From Castanea sativa (Eukaryota; Streptophyta; Magnoliopsida; Fagales; Fagaceae): DNA of 64,000 nt. Shown here in pieces: positions 11,541-23,643 of the stretch. The notes below the pieces were generated by a model. That model worked only from the letters and a program-made list of their open reading frames with translations. It ran no database searches and was not told the DNA's origin. The stretch covers positions 32,647,501-32,711,500 of the forward strand of contig NC_134021.1 of NCBI RefSeq assembly GCF_040712315.1. Reading direction: 5' to 3'. Position numbers and translations under genes: made by a program. Positions within the stretch are counted from its first letter, which is position 1. Each line of letters opens with the position of its first letter.

Positions 11541-12524
11541 TGGTCGCCTTTAAAGCATATATTAATCATCCATTCTAGAAAAAAATTTATGGAGAAATAA
11601 AAAAACTGTCAAAATAGTTATTATTTTTCCATAAGAAGTTGTTTTCTAATATATACCCTTAAGGCATACGTTAGTAAAATCCTTGTAATACGTTAGTAAA
11701 ATCCTTGTAATAAAACACACATAATTGGGACCCGCGTGTCTTATCACTATCTCCCTCAATTGAGCCTACCTGCTATTTGTCTCTTTCACTCTCTTACGCC
11801 CAACCCTCTTTCTCTGTTGCTCTCCCTATATCCCTCTCTTTCACGATCTAGTGTTTGATCTCTTTCTCCAACCATTTTGCATTTCCTATTTTTTCTCCCC
11901 ACAAGATGATGATGGGTGGCCATGGTTGGGTGTGTCTATGTGTGTCACCGATCTGAGGGTGGCTATGAGTGTGGGGTTCGGATTTGTGGTGTGGTTATGG
12001 CAAGTTTAGATTTGATATGTGGGTGGCGACCATTTCTCTCTCTTCCTTTCAATTTTGATTTTATTTCCCCTATTTTATTTGTTTAGACAGAAACCATTTG
12101 CATATTGTTTAATTATTTGTTGGTTAAGGCTTGGATTTTTTTGGTTATAGGGTTCGAATTTAGGCAATCAAAATCGTCATAACATATAGACACTTATGCA
12201 ATCTTACGATGTTTTCACACACAACACACAATATTCTCTGCTACCTTTGATACATGTGCAGATACAATGTGATTTAACAATCACAAAGAATACATGTGTT
12301 AATGTATGCTCACTAAACTGTTTTGACTTATTTTTGAAATATAAAATTGGTTAGACTTGTTTAGTGTGTGCGTGTGTGCGTTTTGGATCTAAATGCACGA
12401 CATTTTTTATTGAGAGATGTTTTTGAGAGCTAAAATTGTTGTTTGGATTTTTGGTTGAGTTGCATGTTTGATTGCATTCATGTCTATGTTTTTCCCTTCT
12501 TGAAAAATTGTTTTCAAAGCAATC
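11541..12524 (+). repeat. Dispersed repeat module D, copy 1
   Basis: The stretch contains GCATACGTTAGTAAAATCC and a block from about 11930 to 12175 with GTGTGGGGTTCGGATTTGTG. It matches 38815-39110 in sequence and mostly in order. No coding function was recognised. From about 12180 to 12524 the sequence is unassigned and may be the 5' part of the LTR element downstream. Confidence 0.5.
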
Positions 12525-13284
12525 TCGATAACTTTTTGATATCTTTCGACAACTAGGTTATCTATCGAGCTCTTCAACTTCTTTTTATCGCAATCTCGAT
12601 AACTTCTCGATAGTTCCTCAATCCATCAAGAAAGTTTTTGTCTCCTCGATAGATGCTTGATAGATTCTTAAACCATCGAGCCCCTTTTGCTGTGGACACC
12701 TCTGGATAGCTTCTCGATAGCTGTATCTGGCGAACTTTAAAGCTTGACATCTCTCGATACCTCTCGATCTGTCGAGAATTATGAGCTTCTATATAAAGGG
12801 TTTGCGTAATTTTTTTCTCATTTCTCTCGATCCTTTCTAACCTCTCACCTTCCCAAGCACCTCTCAAACACTCTAAACCTCTTCCCCACTCATTCTTCGG
12901 TCTCAAGATCACTTTCTTCATCTGGTATGATGCTTTCTCACTCACTTATCATGCATTTCATATCTTTTGACCTAACTTTTGGGGTTTTTGAAATTTTGTT
13001 GAGATCTTTCAAAATTTTTGAGGTTTTTGCTAAAGTTTTGGGATGGGTTTTGCTTAAATGATCTTGTATCATCTTGTATTGCATCACATATGCATTATAA
13101 CAATGATTCATGTATTTTAGATGTGTGTTTTACTTTGTTGCAATGATTGTGTGTTGTTAGGTTTAGATTGGACTGAGCCCATGATGCTTTTAAGTTTACA
13201 TGTCACATGCTCATGCATTTGTATGTATACGTACCTTCAATTCCTTTATATTCTTATATATTGATGTTGTTGGTGCTTTTCTGC

Positions 13285-13316
<32 letters not shown>

Positions 13317-13332
13317 TGTGTTAGTCTGCATT

Positions 13333-14502
13333 ATGGCACCCAAATGCAAATCCACTCCGTCCTAAAACCCTCTTCATTTTGGGGCATCCTCTTCTTCTAA
13401 TCCTACTCCTTCTCATGTCCGGTTTCATGATGATAAAGCCCGAATGAACTTTTTGGAGAACTTCTTTAGACGAGGCATTCATTCGGAATGCCAAATCATC
13501 TTATCAAATTTTTTCGATACTGACCTACCCACTATCATTCACAGTAGGGGTTGGGAGTCACTGTGTGGCGTCCCGATCACTTGTCCTTCCGTGATCATAC
13601 AGGAGTTCTATTTCAACATGCATGGATTCGATTACTCAATACCTCATTTCTTCACTCGCGTTCAAGGTATGCGCATTGTGGTCACTCCTGATATTGTGTC
13701 CAAGGTACTACACGTCTTAAGGGTAGCACATCTTGATTACCCCAACTATGATCATCTTAAGACTGTGTCTAAAGACGAGCTCATGTCTTTGTTTTATGAG
13801 CGACCTTCTTCTTGGGGTGATAGTCAGAACACGCAATGCTCGACCTTTGCTAAAGGTAAGAGATTCCTTAACATGGTGATGACATTCGTTATCCATCCAT
13901 TGTCTCACTAAAATTCTATTATAGAGTCTCATGCTCGGTTTTTGTTATCCCACATTAGGACCTTTCTATTGACTTCCCTTCTCACTTCATTCTATCCCTT
14001 ATAGATGTCTATAGGGATATGGTGACCTGTGATAAGCTCATTTCCTTCAGCTATCACGAGGATCCTTCGCCATTTTTCTGTTTCCTTTCCTCTGTCTAAT
14101 CCCTTGCTCGTCATGGGTGCCATTGACGCAATTACCGTTAGACAGAGTGATGCTCAGCTTCGTTTGAGGCGGACTCAGATCGAGACGACAGCTCCTTTAG
14201 TTTTTTCAGCTCCATCCACCTCCGCTTCTTTTTCTTCCACAGGTGGAGTGACTCTCAAGGCCATCATGGCACAGCTTGTGCACATGGATGCTCGCCTTGA
14301 CACTCTCAATTATGAGTTGTGTTAGGTGAACACCCGTGTTAGTCATATTGCATGACAACAGGCTATCATGGGTGGTTTCACTGCGACTTATTCTCTATCT
14401 CCACCTGTTTCAAAGGATGAGAGTAATGATGGCTCCGACAGTGATGATGCTAATGAGGACGATGGTGCTAGCTTGCCCAGTGATGATGAGATGTCTACTT
14501 GA
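13333..14502 (+). pseudogene. Broken internal ORF of LARD-like element (putative plant transposon protein)
   Basis: One frame from ATG 13333 to TGA 14500-14502 (390 codons) holds MAPKCKSTPS, a stop at 13363-13365, then the conserved stretch containing GWESLCGVPITCPSVIIQEF and HGFDYSIPHF. Further on it reads KAIMAQLVHMDARLDTLNYE and an acidic end (GSDSDDANEDDGASLPSDDE). Several more in-frame stops lie near 13912, 13990 and 14323. The downstream ATAGGGGGAGAG and GTTAGGGGGAGTG tracts are typical of this element type. The protein's role is unknown and I do not propose one. Confidence 0.7.
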
Positions 14503-15060
14503 TGTACTTACCCTTTGTCACTCATGACAAAAATGGGAAGTAGTTTTGGATATGAGAGTAGTCATACTCATAGGGGGAGAGTTAGTATAGGAGATTTTTG
14601 TTAGGGGGAGTGTATATTTTGAGGGATATAGTGAGGACTTATGTATCTTTTTCTTTTCTTTCTCTTTTAGATACATTTTTCATGTATCTTTGGTCCTGTG
14701 ACCACTTTGTGATAGCAAACCTTGTATTCTTTATTGATATATATATGATGAGGTTGTTATTACACTTTCACCTATCTTTACATATGTTGTTTCTTTTCTC
14801 TTTTCACGCACATGCTTCTCATATTGTATGCAATCTTTTATTTCTATCTCACACTAAGATGCCTTGATTAGTTTTATTTAAAGTTTTTCAGAAATACAAG
14901 TTGTCAAAGTCTTCCTTGCCATGAACTCTCTTCTTGCAAAGTTTTTCAAAAGTTTGTGTTAGGATAGATTTTATTGTATTCAATAAGTGAATATAAGTTG
15001 AGTGATTTATGACTTCTCTCATATGTTCATTTATTTAATGTGGATTTGTCACGGATTGCC

Positions 15061-15072
15061 AAAGGGGGAGAT
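15061..15072 (+). other. Polypurine tract of LTR element
   Basis: AAAGGGGGAGAT directly abuts the LTR start (TG at 15073), as expected for the plus-strand DNA priming site. It fixes the orientation of the family C LTR. Confidence 0.8.
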
Positions 15073-16079
15073 TGTTAGGACATATGCGATTCGTGTTAGG
15101 AACATACATCAATATTTTATGTAATTGACTAATCCTTTGATAAAACACACTTTACTTGTAATTAGGTAGATCTAGGATGTGTTTTATGATTGAAGAAACA
15201 ATGTTTTAAGATCGAGTGTTAAAGCCATGCAAGCTTGCTAAGAAATAAGTGAAGAAGTGTTGTTCATTAAAACTCGACAGCTAGTATCTATCGAGGCTTA
15301 AAAAATTGTTTCAGCCCGAGTCTCGATAGCTGCTCGATAATTAAGGTATCTGTCAAGGTTTATAAAAATTAGTTTTTCAGATCTGATTTCATTTAAATCC
15401 ATGAATGTATGTTTGGGCTTTTTTTTTCTTACAACCCTAAACATCTATAAGGATTGTTTTCAAGGTTGTCACAGGTTGCTCAAGTTGCACAAGTGTGAAG
15501 CAAAGAATTATTCATGCAAATTGTGACCGTAAACCTAGTTTGCCCTAGTTCATCTTGAAGAAGCTGCTGTGTTTGTACACCATAGAGTTTTGTGACCAAG
15601 TAACTTCGTGATCTTCATTGTGTGATGAACTGAAGAACTTTACAGCCAACATTTTTCTCAAGTTGGTGATTAAGTCGCGCACTAGGATCCGCGCATCTAT
15701 TGGTTAGTCACGTACTGGGAGCCGTGCGTTAAAAGGAGAAATTGTCACTACAAAACAAGTCCAATTGGATATTGGGGTAAGGGTTCAACTGTAGGTTAGT
15801 ATAAGGTATTGAGATTCTTTTACTTGTAACCACTTATTGTGATAATAGTGAATTCTCGGGAGTAGTGACCTTAAAATAACCCAGTGAGGTTTTTATCTCA
15901 GAGGTTTTCTCCATTCGTAAACAAATTGCCGTGTCAGCTTTATTTTCCACTGCATTATATTTTAGTTGGTGATTTGTTTGTGCTGCCATGTACATTGCAT
16001 GTTAATTTGATTAATTAATAAATTTGGGTAATTAATCAATTAATTTATCACAAGGGGTCAGTACATTTTTGGCCTATCA
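15073..16079 (+). mobile_element. 3' LTR (family C)
   Basis: The 1007-bp segment runs from TGTTAGGACATATG to TTGGCCTATCA and is collinear with the solo LTR at 8339-9344 over its whole length, including the CTCGATAG-type motifs and the AGTCACGTACTGGGAGC block. Confidence 0.88.
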
Positions 16080-16757
16080 ATACTGATGTGTAAAAATATG
16101 GAAACTTAAAGAAAGTCAAATATTGGTAAGAGGTTTCAATTTTATAGAATATATAGATAGATTAAGAACTTCAAATCATGTCAAAAGCTTTATAACACAA
16201 TTGACACATTCTCATGCGCTTAAGAGTTAAGGGAAGATGAGTTTGAGTTGTGGAGTCAACATTACTTATTAGCATTTTTAATTATCTCAACAAAAAAAGT
16301 ATGTCAAATTATTAATTAATAACATTTTTTATTTATTTATAAAGTTTGATAGTCTAATAGAGAGAGTGGGTCTTTAAACTTCAAATATCTTAATTAATTA
16401 ATAGTAATTTTATATGTATAAGTATTTGTAGGATGTGAGGGTAAAGACTGAATTTAAGTTTTTAAGAGGGAACTTCACACACATATACACTTATATTCGA
16501 TTAGAGTAAAATTTTTATTTGTATAAAAAAAAAATCTTAATTAAAAATACATAGCTAATATAGTACAAACAAAGGATGCTATACTCCCAACAAAAAAAGA
16601 AAAAAGGATATGGACGTCCCTAATAAAAAAGGAGTCCACATTTTCTCTCTCCTCAATAAATGCATAGTACTGTTCATTGTGATGATTTGTAAGGCTGTCG
16701 GTTTATTAATTTTTCTTGCAATCATGTGTCATCTCTCTCTCAGTCTTTCTGTCTCAG

Positions 16758-16834
16758 GTGGAAGCAACTCAAGCAACTTCACAGGGCTTCGAAGTGAAAT
16801 TCTTTCCATTTTTAGAATCATTTACAAGGCTAAG
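16758..16834 (+). other. Exon-like 77-bp block upstream of MATE gene 1
   Basis: The block is preceded by a pyrimidine tract ending in CAG and followed by GTAAGC, so both splice consensus signals are present. The same 77-bp length and signals occur at 51803-51879. It could be a 5' untranslated exon of the MATE gene, spliced to an acceptor near 18441 or 18448. It is also open in one frame (contains FEVKFFPFLESFTRL). Transcript data would decide. Confidence 0.4.
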
Positions 16835-16842
16835 GTAAGCTA

Positions 16843-18469
16843 AATATTTTCAATCATTAAAAAAAATTATCTAATATCTTTCTCCTTTTTTTTTTTTTAG
16901 TTTACAATTAATGTTGCATTATCTTTCTATATTTCTCACTTGAATGTTAAAATTCACTTCATTGTTGTTTGGACAAAAAAAGAAAACTCACTCTACTGTT
17001 CTAACTTCTAAGTGGCAAGGATTCAAATAAAGGCGCTCCAAGCATAGAAACTGACAGTAATCTTGCTTGAGAGGATCTCTTTTTGTTGTTCTGTGTGGAC
17101 TGTAGTTCTATTTTGTAGGTTGTATTGAATTTTATTTCAGCCAAAAGGAAAAAAAAAATCTGTTTTTAATTATTTTTGTTTCGAATTTTAGTCTGAGGGA
17201 ACAATTATAGGTGGGTGAATGAAATTTGGACCCGTGATTTGATTTGTCCAATCCGGTCCTCATTTACTATTTATTTAAAGAAGGAAATTTAAAATGCCTG
17301 CCAACAAAAATTTTTTTTTTGGGTGCCTGCCGACGTTCTTTTAACATCTTGTCACAAAAAGTCTTGGAACGCACTTTGGAGTCTGGGACACATATTTTAC
17401 CGCAACATATTTGAGTGTTAATTAGTGATCAGAGTATTTTAAGTTGTAGATCATGTAAAGTAGTGTATAGCCAATTTTATTTTTTGGTTTTTGAGAAAAA
17501 ATTAGTCTCAACGAGTGTACGTGAAACAATAATTTCCCTAGTTTATTATCTTGCTCTTGAGTTTGGATGATTTCATTTTTATTATTGCTTTTTTAAAAAG
17601 AGAGAATTTTAAAACACTATACATAAACCAATAATCTGATTTATAATGTATAAATCAGATGAGAAAAATTAAAAGATAAATAGCTTGTAATAATCCACAA
17701 AAGGTAAATAAACAAATAAATATATTTGGCCAATGCCAAAATTCTAGAGGTTTCAGCGAAGTTATCATCAATTTATTACCGTAATAGCTTGTATAATTGA
17801 AAATAGCATTGTTTGAAATATACTGGTTTAAGGTTGCGCTTGGCATTGGCTGAAAAAGCAAATTTTTTTATTTATTTTACTATTTAACTTATTTTTATTA
17901 CTATTTATAAATTTTATTGTACTTTTTGGTATTATTCAAAGAATTTACTGTTCTATTTCAATTAGCTTTTAACTTTATGTGTAGTACTTTCAGCAAAATA
18001 TTTTCAGTTTTAGCTAAATAAACGATTCTCAAACGGACACTAAATATCCAAACGCAAAATGATGAATTTCACTAGAGCTTATATTTAAAATATCATGTGT
18101 GTAATGTGTTTAATCTTTTAATAGGTTCATTACAAAAAAGGAAAAAGAAAAAGTAGACTTTTGTAGCGTTTCGCTTGCTGCGTTTGTGAAAAATGCTTTA
18201 TTAGATAGTGATACATTGTATTATAGTCAATAAAGATATTTAATTGTTTAGGGCGTTATGGTGGGTGTAGGATTGTAAGTATGACTTCACCAAGTTTAAT
18301 CTTCTGTGTTCTTCAATTTCTTTTATATTTTTGGTATCTTAATGTATCCCATTATTTTTTAAAAAATTGAAATTTGGTACCTAGATATGCATTAGAGAGA
18401 TTGTAAGAAAATCTATTACTCATTTTATCCTCATTGGATAGCTAATAGGAAGGTATTGATACTGTGGAA
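16843..18469 (+). other. Upstream region of MATE gene 1, no other gene
   Basis: The sequence is collinear with 51888-52265 and 55140-56132 of copy 2, which supports a shared promoter/5' intron region. It contains a copy of the GTTTGG...CAAACGGAC MITE family (about 17820-18055). I cannot assign a TATA box with confidence. Confidence 0.45.
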
Positions 18470-21400
18470 ATGGAGGAAGATATGAACCAAAAGCTTCTTA
18501 GAGAAGTTGATGCTGCAGGAGAAAGCAGTGTTGTTGATCAAGTGCCACTCAGGGACAAGGTATGGAGCGAGATGAAGAAGATGTGGGTTGTAGCTGTTCC
18601 TGCTATATTCACCAGAGCCTCCACCTTTGGGATCAATGTCATCACTCAAGCCTTTGTTGGGCACATTGGGTCTACAGAATTAGCTGCCTACTCTTTCATT
18701 TATACCGTGTTTTTGTCATTTGCAATTGGTATCCTGGTACGTTGAGGCATTACTCTTTTCATAAATTCATGAACTAGATTAAGAGTTTGTTTGAAATCCA
18801 CTTATTTTGTTAAAATTGAAAATTTTTTGCTAAAAATATTGTAAATAAAGGTAAAAATTAGTTAAAATAATACAGTGGGACTCATGAATAGTACCAAAAA
18901 ATGCAATGAGATCTATGAATAATAGCAAAAATAAGCTAACTAATGAAATAAGCTAGCAACTTTCATCTGTGCCAAATGCACACTTAGGGTCTGTTTGGGA
19001 TCCGCTAATTTTGCTAAAATTAAATTTTTTTTGCTAAAAGTACTGTAAATAAAGGTAAAAGTGAGCTGAAATGGTACAGTGAGATCTATGAATAATACAA
19101 AAAATGCAATGGGGCCCATGAATAATAGAAAAAATAAGCTGAATAGTAAAATAAGTTGGCAAAAATAATTTTTGCTAAATTTCGCATGGCTTAATTTTGC
19201 CTGCTTATTTTACTATTTATCTTATTTTTTATACTATTCATGAGTCTCACTTTACCATTTTTATTAACTTTTAACTTTATCTACAATATTTTCAGCAAAA
19301 GTTTCCAGTTTCAATAAAATAAGCGGATTCCAAATAGACTCTTAGTATCTATTTGGATTGGAGTCTGCGTCCATGTTTGGGAAATTTCACGTTTCAGCTT
19401 TTTCTTTCCTGCGGCAGCTTTTCAGCTTTTAAGGGAACAGAAGTTACTGTTCACCCACTGACGGCACTATTCACAACACTGTTCACACACTGTTCACGTA
19501 CTTTTTCATTAAAAATGGGTCCCGTAGCACTATTCACACATTTAAAAATTATTTTGCTAAAGTGTTTTCAGTTTTCAGTAATAAGTTCTATCAAATTATT
19601 TTACTATTTTTCTTATTTTTCTTATTATTTATGAGTGCCACTATACTTTTTGGTACTATTCATGAGTCCCGCTATAAATTCAAAACTAACCTTAATAACT
19701 CCACTGTTCGGAACAAAAATCCAAAAACCTTATTTGCATAAAATACCGAACAATTATTAAATAAAAAAAAACTAAATGCTAAGGTTGCATTTGGCATTGG
19801 CTTAAAAAGCCAGTTTTTTGTACTATTTAACTTATTTTTACTATTATTTAGCTTATTTTTACTACTATTCAACTTATTTTTACTACTATTTATAAGTCCA
19901 ATAGCACTTTTTGGTACTATTCATAGGTCTTACTGTATTATTTCAGCTACCTTTTTGCTTTATCTACAGTGTTTTCAACAAAAAGTTTTCAGTTTCAACT
20001 AAGTAAGTTATTCCCAAACGGACTCTAAATCCAAATTATATATTGTGAAAGTTCATTTACACCTTGAATATAGGAATTGACACCACCATTGTTGTGCAAA
20101 AATAAAAGTAGTTAAAAACCAATGGAACTTGTTTCAAAGTAAAAACCACTAGGGAGAAATGTTCCCAACAAGCAATCTACTATAATAAAGAGAAGTTTAA
20201 GATTTAGTACAAGAACTTTGTTTGTAGACTTTACCATCCTAGTATATGAACTTAAAATAGAAATCTTCTACTACTTCAAAATCTCTGAATTCTTTTATTA
20301 TATAAATGCTCCACGAATGATACACCAATGATCATGATCTGAACCTCTGATCGACTACAAGAATCTCTTGAAAATTTGAATCGAAGTCTATGTGGTTTGA
20401 ACACCAATCCAATACGCTCAAGGTAACAAGGTATTTAGATGGATTTTCCTCTCAAGTTATTCAGTGGGAGAAGTTAGGAAAACTAAGGGAACTCTCATAT
20501 CTAGTGTATCTATGCTCTATGGCTGTCTCCCTCTTCTCTAAATTAGGGTTACAAAACCACCTTTAAATATGTGTAGGGTTGGGGTTTGAGTGGCTACAAA
20601 GAGCCCATAAATAAGCCTAGATTGGTTCTTTCTGCAACAAGTTTGTTCAAATTTTTAGGTTCTAAGACTTTAGGAACTAATGCATTAAAACTTCAATTGT
20701 ATATGTTGGCAAGCCATGATCAAGGCATTTAGTTTAGGTTTAGACTTGCTCAAAATTTGGTTTTAATTAAGTTTGGAATCGAGTAATTGCAAGAAATTAC
20801 TATTTAATTTCTGTAAGGCTCGATCAATCGAAAATTAAATTCGATCGATCAAAAGTCACATATCAGCAAAAATCAACAAACATAAAAGGGCCATAACTTA
20901 TCCATTTAAAGCCCAAATTGCGATCCATTTTTTCTAGTATTTAAAGGACATCATAAGCTAATCCTAGAGAGGGTTTTTAGAGTTTTTTAGATAGATTAGA
21001 GTGCATCGTATGCCTCTTTTGTATTTAGAATTTTGTACCCAAAAAGCTCTCTCATATTTTCTACCGGTGTTATTCCTTGAAGAATCTCAAAATCTAGTGT
21101 TGTAGAAGTTGTTGCCTTCTCTAGTCATCAAATGTACTGACGATGTAAACCTTCAAGGGTGGTCTTGGAATCACAAATAGGAGAGTTTGTGTTTTTTTGT
21201 CACAACTGTGGGTGCTTGTGTTGCAAAGGCCTAATAGAGAAGGAGTCTGTGGATTTGTAGCTTGCACGTGGTCGTGTTAGTAAGTTTTACATGTGGTAGC
21301 AATAGGATATTAGTGGTCTAAGTCTTATTGTAAACTTCGATTCTCTTTAGTGGATTTGCTTTTTACTATGAGGATAGCTAAGTTAAATCCTTCTCAAGTT

Positions 21401-22117
21401 TTTTACCGGTTTGGTTTTCCTATGTTATCATATCGTTTTGTTATTTACTTTTCCATTTCTATGCATGATATGATTGTTTTGTTTTAACCTAGATCTGAAT
21501 AATAAATCTAAGTATTTACTTGGTTAATTAATTATGTTAAACAATCTAGTTTACAAGGATCTAAAAACGTACACAAACAAAGGTTGAGTGAACTTCAGGC
21601 GAACTCCCCTGGAAGTCTTTTTGTAAAGTTTGATCAAACAAAGGTCAGGCAAAGATTGGGCAAAGGCCTCTGTTCCTCCATTTCTTGATGTTGGCTTGAT
21701 GGTTTCTTGAGCAAACCCTTAAGAGTCAACAACTTCACTTTCAACTATTTTATTCTTGAAAACCCAAATGACTACCCAAATGTCACAAATACATGAAAAA
21801 TCATTGCAATTGCAATAGAAATTTTGGCACGAAATTAGCCAACAATAAATGACCTAATATATTGCAATGAGTTGCGTTAGTTACGATTGAAGGTGAGTAT
21901 ATTGTCACAAAAGATGCTAAAAAAGAGATGCTTTAGATCTCGTAGATTCTCCAAGATTTGGGTTTAAAGCAAGACAAGTACATAGTTTAATATGAAAGAT
22001 AATGTATTAGATTTGGGCAATGCTATTAACATTCTCATACAAAGCATAGTTATGTGAGATACATTGACTACGACTAGTTGTTGAAAAATAGTTGATGCTA
22101 CCGTTTAAGATTCACAC

Positions 22118-22182
<65 letters not shown>

Positions 22183-23594
22183 AATTCCTACTGTCATGTT
22201 GACTAAGTTTAATGATACTAGAAGAGAACTTTGAACTTTACGATAGGCAACCAACATAAATTATAACTAAAGAGTTTGATCGTAAATCAATCTCTCTCTT
22301 TCTCTCTAAATGTGTGTGAGTGTGTGTGTTACTATAATTGTTGTTCATTTTAACCTGTTTATAACATGTCGCCATATTGGTTCCTTCTTATGAAGACGGA
22401 GTACATGATACCCAACCTTCCTGAAAGCAGTTTTAGACTTGAAGCCAGTGCGAGTCTAGGAGTATATAGAGTCTTTTAAAAAGAGACAAATGAGCCGCTA
22501 CCTAGCTATAGGTCCAGGAACCAAAACATAACTCCACGAAGGGATCTAACTACTATACTAGGTCCAGTGTTAGGGTGCAAGATGGGAAGATGTTAGGCAC
22601 CCCAAGCTTGCCTAACTGTATCTAGTCTTCATATATTGTTACTTAATTGGATCAGGTGAGAGCAATCCAAAAAGCTCAAATGGATGGTTCATTCATGTTT
22701 ACAGCCTAAGGATCAGTTTACGGGTTATATGAATCAACCAAGAGAAAGTATAAAAAGCATGTTATCAAACAAGTGTGTGGGAAGACAAGCATATCATAAT
22801 GGAATCACACTCAATCACACAACCTTTAAACATGAAGAGCATTACACCATCAACATCCAAGTGTGCATAAGTGTCTATCCAATCATGTATGTGCATGTGG
22901 ATACCAACCAAGATTAAGGGCTTTATTACAGATGAATGATTGAATTTTGTGAAGGAGAAGCATTAATTGAAGTTGAGACTTCATTAGCTTTAAGTGTCTT
23001 TCCTTAATTAGACTTAGATGTTCTTGATGCATCATTAGTTGTCTTGCAAGCTTTAGTGATTAGTTAGATTCAAATAATTAAGTTTGAATTAACTTCTCCC
23101 TCAAAAAAAAAAGTTTGAATTAACTTGACTTTCATGTTATCATTTCAATTCAAATTAATTATTTTAGTCATCTTTATTCTTTTAAGAAAATATCTCTTTT
23201 GTACGGGGTCAGATCCACTAGCCTATTGTCTGGTGGCCCAAGGGCCGTGGATTGAATGAGGGTCATTCCATGGGCCCAACCCATATTGTTCGGCCTGAGA
23301 TAACCCGTGAACTATTACAACCTCAAGGTCTAGTCACCAGTGTTGCTTGGAGCTCGTTTCCAATGTATCTTGGTAATGCCTAGGGGAGGTAGGTCGCCTG
23401 TCAAACAATATTTAGCATTTGTCACAAGTTCCAAAACTGACACATTCGTTCCCAAAGTGGGACCCCCTTTTGTCAAGAATAATCCCACAAGGACCCCACT
23501 TGCTTGAAAAACCATTTAACGCAATCATGACCAAGCCACTAAGGAAGCATATAGATGGAGGAGAAGAGGAAGAAATGGGGGTTGGACATTTTCT

Positions 23595-23643
<49 letters not shown>

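Larger units (their letters stand above)
12525..16079 (+). mobile_element. Truncated LTR element (LARD-like) with family C 3' LTR
   Basis: A decayed internal region (12525-15072) leads into a purine-rich tract immediately followed by a full-length LTR starting TGTTAGG. This is the arrangement of a 3' LTR. No 5' LTR was found upstream, so the element is truncated or rearranged at its 5' side. The internal ORF is not gag-pol but a family of unknown role often annotated as a putative plant transposon protein. That makes this a large non-autonomous derivative rather than an autonomous element. Its 3' end coincides with the start of the duplicated MATE block. Confidence 0.75.

Noticed and set aside
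12574..12945. 123-codon minus-strand ORF
   Set aside because: It is antisense to the LARD-like element's interior and covers the repeated TCTCGATA words. No homology was recognised.
18464..18469. Upstream in-frame start for MATE gene 1 (and 56127 for gene 2)
   Set aside because: The codon is GTG. Plant nuclear genes start at ATG, so the start is 18470 and 56133.
22684..22917. ORF of 77 codons in intron 1 with a related ORF at 57674-57880 in copy 2
   Set aside because: The similarity follows from the segmental duplication. The frames differ in length and N-terminus, the text resembles repeat-derived sequence, and no domain is recognisable.
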